Below, piece after piece: positions 7,653 to 15,564 of a stretch of DNA of 24,111 nt. The translations under genes and the position numbers were made by a program. The DNA comes from CAZVJA01 sp964626885 (GTDB lineage Bacteria; Planctomycetota; Planctomycetia; Planctomycetales; Planctomycetaceae). Where the stretch lies: positions 1 through 24,111 of the forward strand of contig CAZVJA010000064.1 in assembly GCA_964626885.1 (NCBI GenBank). The letters are read 5' to 3'. Position 1 is the first letter of the stretch; each line of letters starts with the position of its first letter. The notes under the pieces are model-generated. The model did not search any database. It was given only the letters and a program-made list of their open reading frames with translations, and was not told the DNA's origin.

Positions 7653-7820
7653 ATTTTTACCGCGGAGCACGCCGAATGCGCGGAGATATGAGGTGAATGG
7701 AAGGATGGGGATGGAGAATGGATCGAGCAGGATTCATTTCTTTGCTTGCCATCTTTCATCCTCGCCCTTCCTTTTTCGTTTTTCCTCAGCATCCTCTGCG
7801 AACTCCGTGGTGTAAAAACG
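7653..7820. repeat. Imperfect purine-rich inverted repeat between methyltransferase and asnB
   Basis: The left arm begins TTTTTACCGCGGAG (7655 onward) and continues through GGAAGGATGG. The reverse complement of the right arm begins TTTTTACACCACGGAG (7819 backward) and continues through GGAAGG and GAGGATG. The arms match imperfectly over some 60 bp, with the turn near 7725-7745. This type of purine-rich 'CGGAGA' palindrome is familiar as intergenic filler in several phyla. It is the only content of the 201-bp gap. Confidence 0.5.
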
Positions 7821-7825
7821 ATGAC

Positions 7826-8497
7826 CTATGCAGCCGCGGATTGCTGATTCGCTGGCTCGTCTGGCCGAGATGCCACGTAAAGACCGTTCAAACCGTAACA
7901 GAACCGCGAGAAGCGCATCTCCGCGAAACCCGCGTCCGAGAATAGTTGCCTTACTTCGGCGACGTTGAGTCCACCGGTTTCTCCGTCAGCCATTCCCCGC
8001 TCTTTATCTTCGCTGTACCACCAGATGCGATGTCCGACCTCTCCCAGCAAGCGATTGATCATCGTTGAGACGATTCGCCCTCCGGGGCGAAGCAGCCGTC
8101 GCGCCTCTCGGAGCACTTCGCTGCGATAGGGAATGTGATTCAGGCAAGCGACGAAGGTAATTGTGTCGAATGATTCGTCTGGAAACGGCAGGTGCCGGGT
8201 GTCGGGCACAATGGTCGCGCCTCCGCCGAAGTCGTATACGTCCACACCGACGGAATTCGGTCCGTACAGCTTGCACAGCACATTCCGGCCGGCCCCGATA
8301 TCGAGCAGTCGCCCGCGCACCTCGGGAAGAACGGCTCGCAGGCGTTCTTCCTCCAGCGATGACCAGCCGAGTCGGCGATTCCAGTCGTCGGGGAACAGCA
8401 CATAACGAAACGGTAACCCCGCCAGATCCCAGAGGTGACGCGGGATCGAGCGGGGAGTGAGGAGTTGCTCATGCGTCAGGCTGCGGATCGGGGGCAT
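7826..8497 (-). CDS. Class I SAM-dependent methyltransferase
   Basis: The 223-residue protein has the class I methyltransferase fold. Motif I is LLDIGAG (64-70). An acidic residue ends the second strand (VGVDVYD, about 83-89). Motif II-like DTRHLPFPDESFDTIT (99-114) and LREARRLLRPGGRIVST (129-145) follow. This is the Methyltransf_11-type pattern of small-molecule enzymes. Its substrate cannot be read from sequence. Its place 32 bp behind a GT2 glycosyltransferase, and ahead of an AsnB-type amidotransferase, suggests it methylates a glycan or lipid-linked intermediate. A short N-terminal extension of about 40 residues (HLWDLAGLPFRYVLFPDDWN) precedes the fold and may be a cap or membrane-association segment. 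The C-terminus is poorly conserved in appearance. Confidence 0.88.
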   Translation of the reverse strand: MPPIRSLTHEQLLTPRSIPRHLWDLAGLPFRYVLFPDDWNRRLGWSSLEEERLRAVLPEVRGRLLDIGAGRNVLCKLYGPNSVGVDVYDFGGGATIVPDTRHLPFPDESFDTITFVACLNHIPYRSEVLREARRLLRPGGRIVSTMINRLLGEVGHRIWWYSEDKERGMADGETGGLNVAEVRQLFSDAGFAEMRFSRFCYGLNGLYVASRPDEPANQQSAAA

Positions 8498-8529
8498 GCT
8501 CGTTTCCGTTTGAAGCAGAGGTTGCCGTC

Positions 8530-9519
8530 TCAGGCAGCGTGACGCGGCGCCTTGATGACTTGGGGTTCGTTTCGTTCAGCGAGTTCGTCATGTTCGCGGA
8601 CGTTTGCGGCCGAATCGAGCCGTTCCATCCGCAGCGCGCTGATCTGGTCGCAAACAACCCCCAGGCAGAAAATCTGTATGCCGGTCACGATCATCAGTGC
8701 CCCCAGCACGGGGAACCCAAGTCCGTGCAGCAATGCAATGGGGACGCCGTAAGCGATACCGCCGAAAACAAAGAGAGCCGCAATGGCGCTGAAGGTTCGC
8801 AGCGCGTTGAACAACACCAGAATACGCAGAATCGTATGCAACGCCCTCAGACCGTCGCGTAACTGACTGACCGTGCTCTTACCAAGCCGTCTGGGGGCGA
8901 TGATTGGATGAAACAGCACTTCGTGGTTCTGCTTCAACAGCACCAGTGTGCTCGTGGTCGATGCCGAGAAGCCGTTGGGAAGCAGATGCAGATAACTGTT
9001 GAGAGTCTCGCGCTGAAAGACTCTCAGTCCGCAATTGACATCGGGAATTCGCATCGCCACTGCCGTTTGAGCCGCGTAATGAATCACCGTCTTGCCGAAC
9101 GCCCGCTCTACCGACGCGTGACTGGCTCGAGTCCGCGCCCCCAACACCGCATCCGCCCGTTCGAGCCGCACTCTATCGAACATGTCGGCCAGGTCACACG
9201 GGCGATGCTGTCCATCGGCGTCGAACCAGGCGACATAATCAGTCTCGGCCAGCCGCACGCCGCGCTTCAACGACGCGCCGTAACCACGATTGACTCGACT
9301 CCGCACGATCCGAGCCCCATAGGTTCTTGCGATCTCGGCGGTCCGGTCGGTCGATCCATCGTCGACGACGATTACAGTCGCGCCTGCTAGCCGAGGTTCG
9401 TCAGCAAGTGCCTGCAGTGTTTGCCCGATTCCCGATTCCTCGTTGAAGGCCGGGATGACAATCGTCAGCCGGTCGGCGGTGACCGAACGTGGAAGTTCGA
9501 CTGTTCGCATGCGATCCAT
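8530..9519 (-). CDS. Family 2 glycosyltransferase with C-terminal membrane segments (DPM1/ArnC-like)
   Basis: The 329-residue protein starts its GT-A fold at about residue 18 (LTIVIPAFNEESGIGQTL). It carries VVDDGSTDRT (51-60), the asparagine/arginine loop NRGYGASLKRG and the metal-binding DADGQH (100-105). Later CGLRVFQRET matches polyprenyl-phosphate sugar transferases. Two hydrophobic segments follow near 235-300 (FSAIAALFVFGGIAYGV and ALMIVTGIQIFCLGVV). Such enzymes usually transfer a sugar from a nucleotide donor to a polyprenyl phosphate at the inner membrane. Met4 (9510) is an alternative start. It is the first gene of a minus-strand unit with the methyltransferase and AsnB-type genes. 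A strong promoter sits upstream, beyond a 124-bp inverted-repeat element. Confidence 0.92.
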   Translation of the reverse strand: MDRMRTVELPRSVTADRLTIVIPAFNEESGIGQTLQALADEPRLAGATVIVVDDGSTDRTAEIARTYGARIVRSRVNRGYGASLKRGVRLAETDYVAWFDADGQHRPCDLADMFDRVRLERADAVLGARTRASHASVERAFGKTVIHYAAQTAVAMRIPDVNCGLRVFQRETLNSYLHLLPNGFSASTTSTLVLLKQNHEVLFHPIIAPRRLGKSTVSQLRDGLRALHTILRILVLFNALRTFSAIAALFVFGGIAYGVPIALLHGLGFPVLGALMIVTGIQIFCLGVVCDQISALRMERLDSAANVREHDELAERNEPQVIKAPRHAA

Positions 9520-9571
9520 CGCGCGAGTTCGAGCCCTGGAATTGTGCGCAAGCGCCCGCAGCGCCTCACGC

Positions 9572-9695
9572 TACAGTTGGTTTCAAAACAGGGAGGGCGA
9601 GGCTCCCGCCGAGCCGCTGCGACCGAAAGTCTGCCGTTGTGGCGGCTCCGACCGAGCGTCGCCCTCCCAAACGCATCGTTTTGAAACCACCTGTA
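9572..9695. repeat. 124-bp element with 18-bp terminal inverted repeats
   Basis: The left end 9572-9589 (TACAGTTGGTTTCAAAAC) and the right end 9678-9695, read as reverse complement (TACAGGTGGTTTCAAAAC), match at 17 of 18 positions. Just inside, GGGAGGGCGA (9591-9600) pairs with TCGCCCTCCC (9659-9668). The inner part is GC-rich (GGCTCCCGCCGAGCC near 9601). It has no coding potential, so it resembles a MITE or REP-like unit. A related end is found at 23697-23714. Confidence 0.7.
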
Positions 9696-9699
9696 GGGA

Positions 9700-9729
9700 A
9701 AGATACGGCCCTGTGAACGAAAGTGTCAA
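9700..9729 (-). promoter_or_regulatory. Strong sigma70-type promoter of the GT2-methyltransferase-asnB unit
   Basis: On the minus strand a perfect TTGACA (9729-9724) is followed after 18 bp by TATCTT (9705-9700). The start would fall near 9690-9695, exactly at the edge of the inverted-repeat element. The leader RNA of about 175 nt would then begin with that element. Confidence 0.6.
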
Positions 9730-9877
9730 TATGGAAATAACTTCGGTCTGATTTGCAGGGTTGGTGGATCGAAATTCCACACTCTCGACCCGACGAAAAC
9801 CAGGATTGCGGAGTGACCGGGTCAGCGTTACAAGTACGCCACGCGATCGATCACGAGCAGGATAGGGAGATCCGCTG

Positions 9878-12025
9878 ATGCCCCCCGCTTCGCTGCTGAA
9901 GGAACCCGTTGCCGAAGTTGCTTCGATTCGGCGGCCCCATGGAGTCCTCGGGCGACGAAGAGCGGTCGAGGTCGGGCTCGTCGCGATCTGCATCCTGGTC
10001 TGGTTCACTTACTCCGGCAGCCAATCCCCGTGGATGCGGTTGAATCTTCCGGGCGGAATCCATGGGGGCAACCCGGCGAGCGGCTATACCAGCCTCTACA
10101 ACGGAGACTTCTATCACAAGGAAAACTTCTACGCGCTGCAGCACATCGATCTGCTCAAGGGAAATTACGAGAACTTTCGCGATCGCATCGGCTTCTGCGA
10201 CCGGCGGATGTTCTACGGAATTGTCGGCAATGTGTTGATGCTCCTCTTCAACTCGTATCATGCGCTGCGGCTGTTGAATCTGTTTGCGTTTCTGCTCTGT
10301 GCACACTTCGTCCGCCGCATGACGGAACAACTCTTCGCCGACCGTGATCAGGGGCTGCTGGCCTCGGCGTTGTTCGCGATATCGACGTTGGCGACGGTGC
10401 ATGTCGGCGACGTGAGCCCGCATTTTGTTGCGTTTGCGTTTTATTACGGTTGGGGTTTGATGATGGTCCGCCTGGCAGACCGTCCGGAACCAGTGACGGC
10501 TCGGGAAAGCCTCGGTCACGCCGCGCTCCTGGGACTGTGGTCGTTAACCTACACCAGCTTTGCCTACGGACTGGTGATTTACCTGGTGATTCTTGCCTGG
10601 CGAAAAGAATGGAGAAATCTGGTTGCTCCCGTTGCGGCATGCGTCCTGTTGCCGCAATTGCAGTTGCTGGTGGTGCGGCAGCTTGGGTTCGGCCACGCGG
10701 CCGACGTCGAAAAGCTGCTGGCAACACGCGGGTTGAGCATGCACTTCGAGAATTTCCGCCAGGGACCGTTGGGTTACTCGCTCTTTCTGGTCGTCGAGTT
10801 CGTCAATTACCTCGTCAACGACAACCCCTTGAATGTGCTGATCGGCCTCGCCGTCCTGTTTCAACTGAAACATCGCGGCAAATGGGTGTTGTACCTGCTG
10901 TATTTCGCGCCGATCGCCGTCGTGTATCCGTTCATCGGCACGACTACGGCGCGGGGATATGTTGTGGGGGGGAATACCATCGTGCTCTTTCCCGTGGTCG
11001 CGCACGGCGTGATGAATGCCGCCCATTGGCTTCAACAGCGGATCGGCACACTGGCCGGGCGGGGGCTCGTCACGGCCGTGCTGCTTGTGCAACTGACCTG
11101 GGGACAGGGAAGCCTGTTCGGCTGGCTGTTCCCGACAGGCGCCTATGCGATGGGGATTGCGAAGCATTCACCGATTCTCCTTCCAACACAGTTCGTGCCG
11201 ATGACCGGTGACATTACCCACAAGCCGCGATTGCATGGAGGAAACGAAACCGCGGCGGCGGCCATGGGGTTCGAGTCCGATTTCGGCGTTCAGCCGGTCT
11301 TTCCACGGCGGCGGCAGAACCCGTTTCGCGGTCATGAAGCAGTGCGGCAGATTCTGGCCGGGCTGGCCGTGCAGTTACCCGTACTTCTGTGTCTGGCGGG
11401 GATTGTGGTGTTTCTGCGGCCGATGTGGTGGCGTCGCTGGATGACAGCGGGGCTTGTCGTGCTGATGCCGGCATCGCTTTTGTTCGGTGCCGCGGAAGGA
11501 ATCGATCCGGAAGCGTACTTGAAATTTGAAGATCGGATTGAGGTCCGCGAAGGCGAATCCTTTGTTGTGCGCATGCCGCTCTCGCCGGAATTTCGCGAAT
11601 TGCTCGAGCAGGCGGCCGCTGAAAATTCGACAGCCGTCATTGCGATCCAGTATCGCGCCGTCAACCCGCGCGCGTCCCAACCGGCGGAGTTGAAAGTGTT
11701 CGAGCACACCACCAACGAAAGCCAATTGACCGTTCCACTGGCGGACTTGCTTGCCGACATCGGGCACCATGGCGGTGTGGTGGAATTCACTTTGACTCCG
11801 CAGGCCGGGAGCGGCGGGCTGCTCGTCCGTTCCTGGCAGCGAAACCGACCGGACCAGGGGAGGACGGTCGAGATCGTCAGCATGACCGGCGAGCGGAGAA
11901 CGATCGAATGGTTTCCGTCGCTGGAGATTCGCGTGCTCCGCGGGGAAAACAATTACCCCTTGAAGTCGCTGATCACCCGCTGGGATCTCACGCGACCGGT
12001 CGGCTATCTGCTCGTCGGCTTCTGA
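9878..12025 (+). CDS. Large polytopic membrane protein with C-terminal extracytoplasmic-type domain
   Basis: The 715-residue product starts at an ATG preceded by AGGGAG. About ten to twelve hydrophobic segments lie between residues 30 and 545. Examples are AVEVGLVAICILVWFTY, ALRLLNLFAFLLCAHFV, WVLYLLYFAPIAVVYPF, LVTAVLLVQLTWG and LVVLMPASLLFGA. The loop after the first segment is polar and aromatic (YTSLYNGDFYHKENF and the following DRRMFYG), as in GT-C-type or O-antigen-ligase-like membrane proteins. I cannot match it to a defined family. From about residue 555 there is a soluble, beta-rich domain (FEDRIEVREGESFVVRMPL and onward) ending in TRPVGYLLVGF. It is divergent from the GT2 gene across 358 bp, and a role in surface glycan or glycolipid synthesis is an inference from that position. 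Confidence 0.85.
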   Translation: MPPASLLKEPVAEVASIRRPHGVLGRRRAVEVGLVAICILVWFTYSGSQSPWMRLNLPGGIHGGNPASGYTSLYNGDFYHKENFYALQHIDLLKGNYENFRDRIGFCDRRMFYGIVGNVLMLLFNSYHALRLLNLFAFLLCAHFVRRMTEQLFADRDQGLLASALFAISTLATVHVGDVSPHFVAFAFYYGWGLMMVRLADRPEPVTARESLGHAALLGLWSLTYTSFAYGLVIYLVILAWRKEWRNLVAPVAACVLLPQLQLLVVRQLGFGHAADVEKLLATRGLSMHFENFRQGPLGYSLFLVVEFVNYLVNDNPLNVLIGLAVLFQLKHRGKWVLYLLYFAPIAVVYPFIGTTTARGYVVGGNTIVLFPVVAHGVMNAAHWLQQRIGTLAGRGLVTAVLLVQLTWGQGSLFGWLFPTGAYAMGIAKHSPILLPTQFVPMTGDITHKPRLHGGNETAAAAMGFESDFGVQPVFPRRRQNPFRGHEAVRQILAGLAVQLPVLLCLAGIVVFLRPMWWRRWMTAGLVVLMPASLLFGAAEGIDPEAYLKFEDRIEVREGESFVVRMPLSPEFRELLEQAAAENSTAVIAIQYRAVNPRASQPAELKVFEHTTNESQLTVPLADLLADIGHHGGVVEFTLTPQAGSGGLLVRSWQRNRPDQGRTVEIVSMTGERRTIEWFPSLEIRVLRGENNYPLKSLITRWDLTRPVGYLLVGF

Positions 12026-12080
12026 CCTCAGTCATTTTCACGCGATCACCGACATGACGCCGTGCCAATTTGTCGCACCG

Positions 12081-12578
12081 TCACGGAATCGTATCGACCA
12101 GATCATTGACGAGTTTCGTCAGCACCTCATGCGTGAAATTCATCTCAACCTGGTGCCGCGCCGGAGGCTGTTTTTCGGTGCGGTACCGCCGGAGGGAGAA
12201 GCTGCCGTTCCCCTGCGACTGCAGCAGGATCTCGTAGAAGCTCGTCGCGCCGGACTGGCGGTCCGGCGGCGTGGAGCGAATCAGCACTTCGCTTGCATCA
12301 GCGTCAATCTCCAGCGGGCCGATGTTCTCCAGGAGATACGTCACCCGGCGACAAAGATCGGCAGCCCATTGCTGGAGTACATCCACGCCGGCTCCGGTCA
12401 GCGCGGGAACCTGAATCCGAAACTCGTGCAGCGAGCAGCTCAGGGAATCGACGGCCGTGAAATCGAGAGCGATATCGGCATTCCCGGAAGGATCGGAAAT
12501 CGTCGCGGTACGGATCGACGGCCCGGCGTAGCCCGCCAGTTGCTTCAATTCGCCGGCCAATTGTTGCGAAAGACTCAT
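12081..12578 (-). CDS. Conserved-looking 165-residue protein of unknown function downstream of spoVR
   Basis: The product is soluble and acidic to neutral, with no signal peptide or membrane segment. It begins MSLSQQLAGELKQLAGYAG and ends VEMNFTHEVLTKLVNDLVDTIP. Its composition is that of a normal globular protein: regular hydrophobic spacing, LEIDADASEVLIRSTPPDR, and a beta-hairpin-like GNGSFSLRRYRTE. The competing plus-strand frame over the same region is arginine-rich and lacks such a pattern. AAAGAGG lies five bases before the ATG. I do not recognise the family. It is the last minus-strand gene after prkA, yeaH and spoVR, 121 bp from spoVR and convergent with the large membrane-protein gene. 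It could be a fourth member of that transcription unit, but the gap means it could also be separate. Confidence 0.7.
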   Translation of the reverse strand: MSLSQQLAGELKQLAGYAGPSIRTATISDPSGNADIALDFTAVDSLSCSLHEFRIQVPALTGAGVDVLQQWAADLCRRVTYLLENIGPLEIDADASEVLIRSTPPDRQSGATSFYEILLQSQGNGSFSLRRYRTEKQPPARHQVEMNFTHEVLTKLVNDLVDTIP

Positions 12579-12590
12579 ATCAACCTCTTT

Positions 12591-12609
12591 GACGCAATCG
12601 AGTTGCGTC
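12591..12609 (-). other. Small hairpin next to the ribosome-binding site of the 165-residue protein
   Basis: GACGCAA (12591-12597) and TTGCGTC (12603-12609) form a perfect 7-bp stem with a five-base loop. On the minus-strand mRNA it sits directly before AAAGAGG and the start codon, where it could influence ribosome access. Confidence 0.35.
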
Positions 12610-12699
12610 CTGCTCGGAGCTTACGGGTCTGCTGCCGCGCTGCTCCGCCTATCCATCAATTCGGCAAACTTCACTCCTCCCGATTACCGGGAATCGCAT

Positions 12700-14220
<1,521 letters not shown>

Positions 14221-14295
14221 ATCGGGCTTTCAGGCGTCGGGTTGCCGGTCTTCGGGCTCGCAGGCTTAAGAGAAAACAGACTGTAAGTCACCCGA

Positions 14296-14319
14296 CTTCG
14301 GGACAGAGATTTCCCGAAG
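14296..14319 (-). other. Hairpin in the yeaH-spoVR gap
   Basis: CTTCGGGA (14296-14303) and TCCCGAAG (14312-14319) form a perfect 8-bp stem with an eight-base loop. The surrounding 127 bp are made of short phrases such as TCAGGCGTCGGG and CAGGCTTCGGG. A similar phrase, TTCAGGCTTCGGG, recurs at about 21678-21690 behind the aldo/keto reductase gene. Confidence 0.45.
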
Positions 14320-14347
14320 CCTGACCACCTGACATCCTGTAGCCCGT

Positions 14348-15454
14348 TCACCGTCCGGTTCCCAGAAACTCCTTGATGGATTCGTAAATAGCGTCCTTTG
14401 TGTCGATCTCCGAGAGAATCAGGCTTTCCCAATCGTCCTTGATTTTTCGCAATTCACGAATGAAGTCTCCGGAGCCGTAAGGGCTCTCGACCTGCCCGTA
14501 ACAAAACAGGTTGCAGTGCGGCAGCAGGTTCTCGACGAGAAACTTCAGGCAGCCGTCGTTGTCTTCTCCCCAGTTGTCTCCGTCGGAAAACTGAAAACAG
14601 TAGATGTTCCATTCCGCTGGCGGAAAATCGCGCGCGATGATATTCCCGGCTGCCTTGTACGCGGAGGAAATTCGTGTCCCGCCGCTTTCGCGCGTGCGGT
14701 AAAAGGTGTCTTCGTCGACTTCGTGCGCGACGGCGTCATGCACGACGTAGCGCCGCTGCACGCCGTCATATTGCCGTTTGAGCCAGGTATCGATCCAGAA
14801 CGCTTCCGTGCGGACAACTTCCTTCTGATCGTCGGTCATGGAGCCGGAGACATCCATCATATAAATGACAGCGGCATTGGCTTCCGGTTCGCTGACCGTT
14901 TTCCAAGAACGGAATCGCTCGTCTTCCCGCGTGGGGATGATGATCGGATTGGCCGGGTCGTAATTGTCCATCGAGACTTGCCGCTTGAGCGCCCGTTTGT
15001 AGGTGCGCTTGAAGTGACGCAGCGAGTCGGGCCCGGTTTGCCGGATGGTCGAGTATTTGTCCTTCTTGCTTTTAATCGCATCCTTGCCCTTGGGCTCGAT
15101 GCGGGGAAGCTGGAGCACCTCACCGAGCATGTCAGCCAATTCGTCGAGGCTGATTTCCACTTCGCGAATGTGCCCGCCCGGCTGATCCCCCGCCTGCCCC
15201 TGGCCGTCCCCTTCGTCTTGCCCCTTGCCGATCGGCTGGCCGACGTTCCCCTCTCCCTGCCCCACGCCGCCCGACCCTTTTTGCCCGTGGCGGAAGTGAG
15301 GGATCTCGATGCTGGGGACCGGAATGCTGACCGTTTCGCGGCCGGTGCGGCCGATCATTTCGCCATGTGTGACGTACTTACGGAGATTCTGCCGCACTCG
15401 TCCGCGGACGATGTCTTTGAATCGCGAAAGATCCCGGTCGATACTGCGGGCCAT
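14348..15454 (-). CDS. yeaH: YeaH/YhbH family protein (DUF444) with von Willebrand A-type domain
   Basis: The 368-residue protein matches the DUF444 family (E. coli YeaH, Bacillus YhbH). The N-terminus is basic (VRGRVRQNLRKYVTHGE) and is followed by a Gly/Gln-rich linker at about 58-95. The C-terminal half is a VWA-like fold with a complete metal-ion-dependent adhesion motif: DVSGS at 201-205, Thr260 in SGGTRISS, and Asp291 in FSDGDNW. VWA proteins of this kind are often partners of AAA+ ATPases, which fits its position directly behind prkA. A cofactor or adaptor role for PrkA is therefore a plausible inference. No Shine-Dalgarno is visible before the ATG. The 110-bp gap upstream holds overlapping inverted repeats that could affect translation or processing. 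Confidence 0.95.
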   Translation of the reverse strand: MARSIDRDLSRFKDIVRGRVRQNLRKYVTHGEMIGRTGRETVSIPVPSIEIPHFRHGQKGSGGVGQGEGNVGQPIGKGQDEGDGQGQAGDQPGGHIREVEISLDELADMLGEVLQLPRIEPKGKDAIKSKKDKYSTIRQTGPDSLRHFKRTYKRALKRQVSMDNYDPANPIIIPTREDERFRSWKTVSEPEANAAVIYMMDVSGSMTDDQKEVVRTEAFWIDTWLKRQYDGVQRRYVVHDAVAHEVDEDTFYRTRESGGTRISSAYKAAGNIIARDFPPAEWNIYCFQFSDGDNWGEDNDGCLKFLVENLLPHCNLFCYGQVESPYGSGDFIRELRKIKDDWESLILSEIDTKDAIYESIKEFLGTGR

Positions 15455-15470
15455 GGCGGGCTCAGGAAAA

Positions 15471-15558
15471 AATGACTAATGTCCAAATGGCGAATGTCTA
15501 ATGCATTCGAACGGCGGCTTGTTCCCCATTCGACACTCATCATTAGTCATTCGCCATT
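15471..15558. repeat. Overlapping inverted 11-mers between prkA and yeaH
   Basis: AATGACTAATG (15471-15481) is the exact inverse of 15541-15551, and AATGGCGAATG (15486-15496) is the exact inverse of 15548-15558. The right arms overlap and the pairings cross, so the two hairpins exclude each other. CGAATG/CATTCG (15491-15496, 15504-15509) offers a third, smaller pairing. The repeat fills nearly the whole gap. Confidence 0.65.
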
Positions 15559-15564
15559 CACGCG

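Noticed and set aside
9572..9695. CRISPR repeat or insertion sequence based on GTTTCAAAAC ends
   Set aside because: There are only two inverted ends, no spacer series and no transposase frame, so it is recorded as a small inverted-repeat element instead.
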